Origin: an uncultured Lachnospiraceae bacterium
GTDB lineage: Bacteria; Bacillota_A; Clostridia; Lachnospirales; Lachnospiraceae
Direction of reading: 5' to 3'
Length of the DNA stretch: 20,742 nt
Assembly (NCBI GenBank): GCA_902780985.1
Contig: CACZHN010000012.1
Location: 21,996-42,737, forward strand
Shown: one piece after another, positions 14,971 through 20,742 of the stretch
Layout: each line of letters opens with the position of its first letter
How positions within the stretch are numbered: the stretch's first letter is position 1
Program-made: the position numbers and the translations under genes
Notes under the pieces: generated by a model
Databases searched by the model: none
What the model was told of the DNA's origin: nothing
What the model saw: only the letters and a program-made list of their open reading frames with translations

Positions 14971-15945
14971 ATGAGTAAAGTAAAATGGGGCGTGCTGGGA
15001 ACGGCAAATGTTGCGGCCTGGGGAACAATCCCGGGTATGAAGCAGGCAGAAAGCTGCGAGCTCTATGCTATCGCAGGCAGAAGCCTTGAGAAAGCAGAAA
15101 ATTATAAAGAAAGATTCGGGTTTGAAAAAGCCTACGGAAGCTATGACGAGCTTCTGCAGGATAAAGAAGTGCAGGCTATATATGTCCCGCTCCCAAACAA
15201 CCTTCATCTGCCATGGGTGAAGAAGGCTCTGGAAGCAGGCAAAAACGTTCTGTGCGAAAAGCCTGTAGCTCTGAATGCCGATGAAGTAAGGGAAATGTAT
15301 CAGACTGCAAAGGATAACAACGTACTTCTGATGGAAGCTTATGCGTATCTTCACAGCCCTTATGTGCAGAGCCTCAAAAAGGACATCGACAGCGGCATCA
15401 TCGGAGAAGTGGATTATATCGACACCGCATTTGTGACCCAGGGATATAAGGAAGATATAAGACTCTATAAGGATCTGGGCGGCGGAGCCATGTATGATCT
15501 GGGCTGCTACTGCACCACCATGATCCTGACCCTTACGGATTCCGAGCCGGATATGGTATTGGCGGATGCGGAGTTTTCCGATAAAGGGGTGGATATTTTT
15601 ACAGCCGGACTTATCAGATTTAAGAACGGCGTTCGTGCATCCTTCAACGTCGGTATGATGCTGGGCGAAAACACCAACGCCAGATATGACAGACTTTACA
15701 TTCACGGAACCAAAGGATATATCCGATCCGAAACAGAATACAATCAGGAAGGAGCGGTATCCTACAAGATTTATACCGAAGAGGGCGTGATCGAAAGAGA
15801 GATTCAGGTTCCGAACAACTACGGCCTTGAAACGGAACAGTTCAGCAGATGCGTTGCTGAAGGAGAGACTCCTTATGTTACTCCAGAGTTCACCCTCAGA
15901 AATGCAGAGCTCATCGACAGTGTTCTTAAAAAGATCGGATATTAA
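14971..15945 (+). CDS. Gfo/Idh/MocA family NAD(P)-dependent oxidoreductase
   Basis: This 324-residue cytosolic dehydrogenase has an N-terminal Rossmann fold with KWGVLGTANVA (5-15). It has the family's cofactor/substrate hallmark CEKPVALN (95-102, K97) and the C-terminal domain motif DLGGGAMYDLGCY (168-180), which marks the branch near D-xylose/dihydrodiol dehydrogenases. Members oxidise or reduce sugar-like polyols with NAD(P). The exact substrate cannot be told, and no sugar transporter or kinase is adjacent. AAGGAGGT lies seven bases before the ATG. The stop TAA is directly followed by a second ribosome site (AAGGAGG) that served the now broken gene at 15958, so the two once formed an operon. 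Confidence 0.92.
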   Translation: MSKVKWGVLGTANVAAWGTIPGMKQAESCELYAIAGRSLEKAENYKERFGFEKAYGSYDELLQDKEVQAIYVPLPNNLHLPWVKKALEAGKNVLCEKPVALNADEVREMYQTAKDNNVLLMEAYAYLHSPYVQSLKKDIDSGIIGEVDYIDTAFVTQGYKEDIRLYKDLGGGAMYDLGCYCTTMILTLTDSEPDMVLADAEFSDKGVDIFTAGLIRFKNGVRASFNVGMMLGENTNARYDRLYIHGTKGYIRSETEYNQEGAVSYKIYTEEGVIEREIQVPNNYGLETEQFSRCVAEGETPYVTPEFTLRNAELIDSVLKKIGY

Positions 15946-15957
15946 GGAGGTATCAAA

Positions 15958-16027
15958 ATGGCAAAAGTATTACTTATAAACGGAAGTTGAATCGGGAGTA
16001 TTCACAAGCTTCCCTGACGGAAAGTAA
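15958..16027 (+). pseudogene. Remnant of a flavodoxin-like / NADPH-dependent FMN reductase gene, internally deleted
   Basis: AAGGAGG (15944-15950) precedes ATG15958. The frame reads MAKVLLINGS and then TGA. MxKVLLINGSP is the standard opening of the flavodoxin-fold NAD(P)H/FMN reductases common in Clostridia, where the SPR turn binds FMN phosphate. Shifted by one base, the next codons read EVESGVFTSFPDGK and stop at TAA 16025-16027. That resembles the short tail of the same family, though this is a weaker inference. The simplest reading is that about 500 bases of the gene were lost, leaving ten first codons joined out of frame to about fourteen last ones. The final stop coincides with the first bases of the palindrome that follows. 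Confidence 0.6.
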
Positions 16028-16071
16028 AAAGACACCTGTCACCCTAAAAAAAGGTGACAGGTGTCTTTTTA
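16025..16071. repeat. GACACCTGTCACC palindrome, bidirectional terminator containing stop codons
   Basis: Perfect 19-base arms (16025-16043 and 16053-16071) enclose the loop CTAAAAAAA. Each arm reads TAAAAAGACACCTGTCACC going inward, so on leaving the stem a T run appears on both strands, ideal for bidirectional termination. The outermost TAA is the stop of the plus-strand remnant on one side and of the minus-strand gene on the other. Confidence 0.92.
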
Positions 16072-16944
16072 GTTCAACGGTTTAATGTTATCAAGAATTG
16101 TCTGTTTTGCCTGATATTCGGTTAAACCGAATCCGACATAACCTGCAACATAATTCTGTTTAAAATCAAAATACAGAACATAACATACGGTTGTTCCCTC
16201 TGCGGTACCGGTTATTTTGAATCCACGAAGAAGTTCACCGTTTATCATGGCATTATCTGTCGCAATATTTGATACGTTATAACCCTGCTGCTCTAACTGG
16301 CGTTTATATTCGCCCTTCGCCACGTCCATAATTTTGTCGAGATCCTCACCGGAATCTTCAATACTGTAAGCAGCCTGCGTGACAATTACACCGATAATTT
16401 CGCCGGTATGCGGATTTGCTGCGGATAATTCTATAACATACTCACTTTTATCAAGAGTGGTTTTCTCCACTTCCGGATCATCGGGCATATCAATAATAGT
16501 CCATCCGTATTCTAAGGCAATCTGTATGTTGAAGTATTCGTTCTTATATACATTGTTTACACAGGTTCCCGGAATGTATTCGGCCTTTGCATACATCTTT
16601 CTGTATCTGTTGATAACGAAAAACAGACTGGCAGCAATTACCAGAAACACAACAACTATGATTATACGTTTTGTCCAGCTGCTGATCTCCATATCAAAAG
16701 ACTTTAGCACCTGTGAAGCGCTGGGTGTATTAAAGAAATCATCTGACACATTCAGACCCTGATTTCCATTTCCCCCGTACGGGTTGTTATTCATTCCGCC
16801 ATACGGATTGTTGTTCATTCCACCGTTGGGATTGTTGAATCCCCCGTTTCCGTAACTGTTATTGTAATTAGGGTTGATTTCGTTACTGTAGTTCGATTCG
16901 GGAGTTCTGGATGTGTTGTCATCATCATCACGTTTAAGCTGCAT
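16069..16944 (-). CDS. Asn/Gly-rich, single-span membrane protein of unknown function
   Basis: From ATG16944 this encodes 291 residues. A cytosolic head begins with a charged stretch and runs into Asn/Gly/Pro-rich repeats (units like GGMNNNPYGGMNNNPYGG, roughly residues 25-63). One membrane span follows at about 92-112 (IIIVVVFLVIAASLFFVINR). The outside domain of about 170 residues contains EYFNIQIALEYGWTIIDMPD and ends IKPLN. I do not recognise a catalytic motif; the outer part resembles the extracellular domains of lipoprotein-like stress proteins only in general style. A frame extending to 16962 is rejected because its first codons contain the ribosome site GGAGG (16952-16956). Its stop is supplied by the palindrome at 16025-16071. 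Confidence 0.8.
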   Translation of the reverse strand: MQLKRDDDDNTSRTPESNYSNEINPNYNNSYGNGGFNNPNGGMNNNPYGGMNNNPYGGNGNQGLNVSDDFFNTPSASQVLKSFDMEISSWTKRIIIVVVFLVIAASLFFVINRYRKMYAKAEYIPGTCVNNVYKNEYFNIQIALEYGWTIIDMPDDPEVEKTTLDKSEYVIELSAANPHTGEIIGVIVTQAAYSIEDSGEDLDKIMDVAKGEYKRQLEQQGYNVSNIATDNAMINGELLRGFKITGTAEGTTVCYVLYFDFKQNYVAGYVGFGLTEYQAKQTILDNIKPLN

Positions 16945-16976
16945 TTTAAAACCTCCGTTCATATAGTCCGGCGACT

Positions 16977-17007
16977 ATTGTACCATGAAATATGACATTT
17001 GTCATAT
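16977..17007 (-). promoter_or_regulatory. Promoter with overlapping operator-like palindrome
   Basis: On the minus strand ATGACA (17000-17005) and TACAAT (16977-16982) are exactly 17 bases apart, serving the Asn/Gly-rich membrane protein gene. A perfect 18-base palindrome, ATATGACATTTGTCATAT (16990-17007), covers the -35 box. Its core GACANNTGTC is close to the TACANNTGTA layout of BlaI/CopY operators, but the regulator is unknown. Confidence 0.65.
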
Positions 17008-17049
17008 GATTCTGCTTACATTCATCACTACAAGAGTTTTCATGCATTT

Positions 17050-17057
17050 GATAATAT
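17050..17057 (+). promoter_or_regulatory. Possible promoter (-10) of the second exporter operon
   Basis: TGATAATAT resembles an extended -10 (TG, one base, TAATAT), 59 bases before ATG17116. The -35 site is weak. The leader contains a small hairpin, TCCC-GAAA-GGGA (17081-17092), with a GNRA loop just before the ribosome site. Confidence 0.35.
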
Positions 17058-17115
17058 AGCATCAACAAAGGTATGAATGATCCCGAAAGGGACTTGATAG
17101 ATCAGGAGGAAAGAA

Positions 17116-18063
17116 ATGAGCGAAACAGTTGTAAAGATCAGTAAACTTGTTAAGCGTTACAAAGAACTCATAGCACTGGACAATTTCAGTCTTGAGATAA
17201 AGAAGGGAGAGGTTTTCGGCCTTCTTGGCCCGAACGGTTCCGGAAAAACAACAACCATCAACTGCATCCTTTCCCTTCTTTCTTATGATAAAGGAAGCGT
17301 GGAAGTCTTCGGCGAGAAGATGGGACCTTCAAAGAATAACCTGAAGAGACGCATCGGAGTTGTATGCCAGAATGTTGCGGTTTTCGAAGAGATGACGGTT
17401 CAGGAAAACATCGAATACTTCTGCGGATTATATATCAAGGACAAGGCAACGCGTAAGCAGTATGTTGAGGAAGCCATTCAGTTCGTTGATATCGGCGACT
17501 TCAGAAAGTTCTACCCGAACAAGCTTTCGGGAGGTCTTCTGAGACGACTGAACATCGCCTGCGGAATCGCTCACAAGCCGGAACTCATAATCCTTGACGA
17601 GCCTACGGTTGCGGTTGACCCACAGTCCCGTAACAAGATCCTCGAAGGAATCACTCAGCTGAATGAAGCGGGAGCAACCATCATTTATACATCCCATTAC
17701 ATGGAAGAGGTTGAGCAGATCTGTTCAAGGATCCTCATCATGGATAAGGGCAAGGAAGTAGCTTCCGGAACAGCAGAAGAGCTTAAGGGCAAGATCAAGA
17801 ATACGGAAAATGTAATCGTCGACGTAAAGAAGCTTCCAAGAGAGCATGTAGATGCCATCGAAAAGCTCAGCCATGTATATGATGTAACTTACCAGAACGG
17901 AAAACTCACAGTGAAATGCAGCGGCGGTAAGCACAACATCACACATGTTATAGATTATTTCGCAGCCAATAATCTTGATTACGACAGAATTTATTCGGAG
18001 CTGCCGACACTTAATGATGTATTCCTTGAGATTACAGGTAAAGAACTCAGAGACAGCGAATAA
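17116..18063 (+). CDS. ABC transporter ATP-binding protein (second exporter)
   Basis: This 315-residue ATPase is encoded first of three. It has Walker A GPNGSGKTT (38-46), Q-loop Q85 in VVCQNVAVFEE, signature LSGGLLRR (137-144), Walker B IILDEP with D161/E162, and H194 in YTSHYMEE. The D-loop region reads AVDP where GLDP is most common. About 100 residues follow the core, as in ABC-2 drug or antibiotic exporters. AGGAGG lies six bases before the start. The order ATPase-permease-permease, both permeases being of the large-loop PF12698 type, equals that of the linearmycin exporter LnrLMN of Bacillus subtilis. No two-component system is adjacent, so the substrate remains open. Confidence 0.92.
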   Translation: MSETVVKISKLVKRYKELIALDNFSLEIKKGEVFGLLGPNGSGKTTTINCILSLLSYDKGSVEVFGEKMGPSKNNLKRRIGVVCQNVAVFEEMTVQENIEYFCGLYIKDKATRKQYVEEAIQFVDIGDFRKFYPNKLSGGLLRRLNIACGIAHKPELIILDEPTVAVDPQSRNKILEGITQLNEAGATIIYTSHYMEEVEQICSRILIMDKGKEVASGTAEELKGKIKNTENVIVDVKKLPREHVDAIEKLSHVYDVTYQNGKLTVKCSGGKHNITHVIDYFAANNLDYDRIYSELPTLNDVFLEITGKELRDSE

Positions 18064-18078
18064 GCGAGGAGAAGATTG

Positions 18079-19491
18079 ATGTTTGGACGAGTTTTTTTAG
18101 CACAATTAAAAGTAGGGCTGAGAAGCAAGCAGTATTTGTTCTGGACAGCATTCTTTCCGCTGGCACTGGGAACGCTTTTCAGCTTTGCATTCAAAACGAT
18201 ATACAGCAGTGAACAGACAAAGACAATTCCGGTTGCGGTAATAGTTGAGGAATCCGCAATCGAAGAGTATAAGGTTATGGAAGCCTTCTCGGGACTGGAA
18301 GAAAGTTCACTGGAGGATGACGTTGCGGCATATCAGGAAGCTATGGCTGTTGCGGCAGCAAAGGGCGAAGAATGTGATATGGAAAATCCGGTCAGTGATG
18401 AACTGTCGGAAGCACTTGATTCGGCTGAAAACTTTGATGATCTGAGACAGATCAGCTTCGATGTTTTTCCTGACAAGTATGTAAGCGACGAAGTAAAAAA
18501 TATAGATGAAAATGATCTGCCGTTTATGGAAGTTATTAACGGGCTTGAATATGAAAACGGCGATCCTATGATAGAGAGAAAATCCGCAGCCGACATGGAA
18601 GAAGCAGAGAATCTTCTCAGAGACGAAGAGATAAGCGGCATCATAGTAGTTTCAAACCTTACAGACATTTCCCTGAAGGTATATGATAACGGAACAAGCG
18701 AGAGCATCCTCACAAGTATCATCAGTACATATAAAAGACAGATGGATGTGGTAATTGCGGTAATGAATAACGAAGAGATTTCCGCAGAGTATGACAGTAT
18801 GGAAAGCATACTGGATGAGAAACTCAGTAACATAGACTTCGTGGAAGCTTCGGGTGTTGCAGGTGACAACAAGGATCCTTTCGTTGCATATTTCTATAAT
18901 CTTATAGCAATGATATGCCTGATGGGATCAATGGCAGCGCTCAGTACGGTAGTTCATAATCAGGCAAACCAGTCAACAGAAGGAATGAGAATAGATGTAT
19001 CGCCGGTAAATAAAACGGTTTATGAGCTTGCGCAGTATGTTGCAATAACATTTATTCAGATAGTCATCCTTCTCTTAGCGCTTACTTACTATATGTACGG
19101 ACTTAAGATCCGTTTCGGCGGAGATATCGGAATGATCTACCTTACAACAGCGGCCTCATCGGTGCTGGGTACATCACTTGGATTTATGATCGGCCATATA
19201 GGAACCGCAAAGGAAGATTTCAAGAGTATGATCCTGCTGGTGATCACCATCGGTGGTGGTTTCATGTCAGGTCTTATGTATCCGGATATGAAGGCACTTA
19301 TAGAAGAGAAATTCCCGATCTTTAACAGGATCAATCCGTCAGCGGTACTTACCGATGCATTTCTCTCACTGAACCTTTACGGTGTGGGAGCAAGATATTA
19401 CAGATCAATGGCATATGTGGGAATTCTGACAGCCGTATTTATGATAGTTGGAATCGCATTTTCAAGGAGGAAGCAGTATGCAAGTTTATAA
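18079..19491 (+). CDS. ABC-2 type permease with large outer loop (PF12698), first permease
   Basis: This is a 470-residue exporter subunit. One membrane helix near residues 18-38 (QYLFWTAFFPLALGTLFSFA) is followed by a long outside domain of about 230 acidic residues. Five or so helices lie between about 270 and 465, including YELAQYVAITFIQIVILLLA and FKSMILLVITIGGGFMSGLM. This is the standard PF12698 layout. ATG18079 is chosen over an in-frame TTG three bases earlier, because GAGGAG is correctly spaced at seven bases. The gene starts 15 bases after the ATPase gene and overlaps the next one by 14 bases. The outside domain is unusually long and Glu/Asp-rich for the family (LnrM is nearer 400 residues in total). 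Confidence 0.88.
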   Translation: MFGRVFLAQLKVGLRSKQYLFWTAFFPLALGTLFSFAFKTIYSSEQTKTIPVAVIVEESAIEEYKVMEAFSGLEESSLEDDVAAYQEAMAVAAAKGEECDMENPVSDELSEALDSAENFDDLRQISFDVFPDKYVSDEVKNIDENDLPFMEVINGLEYENGDPMIERKSAADMEEAENLLRDEEISGIIVVSNLTDISLKVYDNGTSESILTSIISTYKRQMDVVIAVMNNEEISAEYDSMESILDEKLSNIDFVEASGVAGDNKDPFVAYFYNLIAMICLMGSMAALSTVVHNQANQSTEGMRIDVSPVNKTVYELAQYVAITFIQIVILLLALTYYMYGLKIRFGGDIGMIYLTTAASSVLGTSLGFMIGHIGTAKEDFKSMILLVITIGGGFMSGLMYPDMKALIEEKFPIFNRINPSAVLTDAFLSLNLYGVGARYYRSMAYVGILTAVFMIVGIAFSRRKQYASL

Positions 19492-20665
19492 GTCATTTTT
19501 CAAAGTACTCAGGCATTATAAGCTGAGCTTCGTAATATATACTGCAATAACACTCGTAATGTTGATTGCACTGGTAATGTCGAATTCTTCGGATTCTAAG
19601 GAAGTAACTCTGAGCAAATATCCGATCGTAGTTGTAGATAACGATCATTCAGAGGTTTCTGAAATGCTGTATGCATATCTGGACAGCGCACATTATGTAG
19701 AAAAGAAAGAACTTACAGAGGACCAGATAAAGGACCTCATGTATTACTGGCATATAGCTGAGTATATAGAAATACCTGATGGTTTTGGTGAGAACTTTAA
19801 AGAGCTCATAGATAATAAGGATGCGGTTGATGCAGGATCTCTTCTGAAATGCGTATATGACGAATCCCTCCCAAGAGGAATCTTCATAAATATGCAGATT
19901 AACGAATACCTGAATGGTATCAGAGGATATATGAGTTCGGGATTTAGTATTAATGAAGCAGATGAGAGGACCAGAGCTTCCCTTGACAGTACACAGTATG
20001 TTGAAATGCTCCAGAAGGAAGTTCAGCCTGCAAGGAAGTCATATACAGCATTCCTGTTCCTTCCTTACGGAATTCTTTCAATCATCTTCTCACAGCTGCT
20101 TCCTGTAATAACAAGCTTTAACGGCAAGGAGAAGAAGAACAGAACAGCGATATCGTCAACAAGCATGATCAATAGAAATGTAGCCCTTGTTGCGGGAACG
20201 ATTACAATATCCCTGTTGGTGGTAGCACTTCTGGTCACTGTTGCTACATTTTCCGAAGGAACAAAATATCTGTTTACGAAAATGTGGTGGATGTCTGTAC
20301 TTAATGCATTTGTTTACATGGTAACAGTAACTATGATGCTTTCAATGATCTCAAGTCTTCCTATAGGATTAAACCAGAAGGGATCGGCGAATACATCAGC
20401 GTTCATAACAAATATCATCGGACTTGCATTCAGTTTCCTGGGCGGAACCTTTGTAGGACTCGAGATAATGGGAGACGGCGTTGCGAAGATCGGACGGTTC
20501 ATTCCGAACTATTGGTACTCCATCGCAACAAAGCGTATCTGGTATGAAGGCGCAGGCCTCACAGATCTATTCGATTGCTTCGGCCTTCAGCTGGTATTCG
20601 GAATCACCTGCCTTGCAATAGGACTTGCGTTTACAAGATTTTATAAAGATACATCTCGAAACTGA
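19478..20665 (+). CDS. ABC-2 type permease with large outer loop (PF12698), second permease
   Basis: This 395-residue subunit has a first helix near 15-36 (KLSFVIYTAITLVMLIALVM), an outside domain of about 150 residues, and five further helices from about 185 on (FLFLPYGILSIIFSQLLPVI, then FITNIIGLAFSFLGGTFVGL). It should pair with the preceding permease to form the channel. ATG19478 is preceded by AAGGAGG (19464-19470) at seven bases; a longer frame from TTG19448 would run across this ribosome site and is rejected. The start lies inside the previous gene, so translation is coupled. The stop TGA coincides with the start of GGGGACGG repeat copy C. Confidence 0.88.
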   Translation: MQVYKSFFKVLRHYKLSFVIYTAITLVMLIALVMSNSSDSKEVTLSKYPIVVVDNDHSEVSEMLYAYLDSAHYVEKKELTEDQIKDLMYYWHIAEYIEIPDGFGENFKELIDNKDAVDAGSLLKCVYDESLPRGIFINMQINEYLNGIRGYMSSGFSINEADERTRASLDSTQYVEMLQKEVQPARKSYTAFLFLPYGILSIIFSQLLPVITSFNGKEKKNRTAISSTSMINRNVALVAGTITISLLVVALLVTVATFSEGTKYLFTKMWWMSVLNAFVYMVTVTMMLSMISSLPIGLNQKGSANTSAFITNIIGLAFSFLGGTFVGLEIMGDGVAKIGRFIPNYWYSIATKRIWYEGAGLTDLFDCFGLQLVFGITCLAIGLAFTRFYKDTSRN

Positions 20666-20742
20666 GACAGGGGGACGGAGGTTGGATAGTCAAAATGGCA
20701 CTCGGGGACGGGGGTCGCGTATTCAAAATGAATACGTAACCC
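20663..20742. repeat. GGGGACGG-family repeat, copy C, tandem and cut by window end
   Basis: Two GGGGACGG cores lie in the same direction (20671-20678 and 20704-20711). The first, after TGAGACAG, has no matching right arm here. The second continues into a hairpin CGTATTC-AAAAT-GAATACG (20718-20736) and then AACCC at the edge, which is how the right arm of such a palindrome would begin. The opening TGA is the stop codon of the second permease. The rest lies beyond the window. Confidence 0.8.

Noticed and set aside
14929..15705. Long minus-strand reading frame opposite the oxidoreductase
   Set aside because: The plus strand encodes an intact Gfo/Idh/MocA protein with all motifs. The opposite frame has no family signal and no ribosome site.
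16740..16870. Short direct repeats that could suggest a CRISPR array
   Set aside because: They are in-frame codon repeats encoding NNNPYGG units, without uniform spacers.
16945..16962. Longer start (ATG16962) for the Asn/Gly-rich protein
   Set aside because: The extra codons contain the GGAGG that serves ATG16944.
19448..19477. Longer start (TTG19448) for the last permease
   Set aside because: It would translate across AAGGAGG. ATG19478 has ideal spacing.

Overview
The window looks like chromosome of a Gram-positive anaerobe of the Clostridia, most likely Lachnospiraceae. This is inferred from strong GGAGG ribosome sites, moderate G+C, a DUF4867 gene, the DUF975/PF06541 membrane fusion, and palindromes built on GGGGACGG. 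No marker gene fixes the genus. Nothing here is a phage, plasmid, CRISPR array or complete transposon.

Layout. 1-322: three tRNAs (Ser-GCU cut by the window edge, Asn-GUU, Cys-GCA) and a terminator. 349-3234 (+): membrane-bound metallophosphoesterase and a DUF975-PF06541 membrane protein. 3293-5882 (-): a three-gene ABC-2 exporter (ATPase plus two PF06182-type permeases). 5999-6928 (+): AraC-type regulator. 7031-8689 (+): acyl-CoA synthetase-like AMP ligase. 8690-9063: the only long gene-poor gap, with a strong hairpin and a possible small minus-strand transcript. 9064-9890 (+): shikimate kinase-like protein and a Lys/Thr-tailed small protein. 9973-10593 (+): DUF4867 protein with a near-consensus promoter. 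10735-12096 (+): M28 metallopeptidase lipoprotein. 12141-14094 (-): hflK-hflC. 14309-14785 (+): UBA-like/DUF4342 small membrane protein. 14971-15945 (+): Gfo/Idh/MocA oxidoreductase, followed by the collapsed remains of a flavodoxin-like gene. 16069-16944 (-): Asn/Gly-rich membrane-anchored protein. 17116-20665 (+): a second exporter (ATPase plus two PF12698-type permeases, LnrLMN-like layout).

How they fit together. Most units are housekeeping or envelope functions: two exporters, an envelope phosphoesterase, HflKC membrane quality control and a secreted peptidase. There is no single dedicated system. The most striking structure lies between genes. All three convergent gene junctions, plus the 3' end of the last gene, carry a long palindrome of one of two sequence families (GGGGACGG or GACACCTGTCACC). 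In several cases the outermost bases of the palindrome form the stop codons of the flanking genes. This looks like a REP-type mobile repeat that settles at gene ends and supplies both stop codon and terminator.

Four start codons were set by ribosome binding sites rather than by the longest reading frame: 10735, 16944 (minus), 18079 and 19478. Two genes appear to use non-ATG starts: GTG at 5999 and TTG at 14094 (minus).
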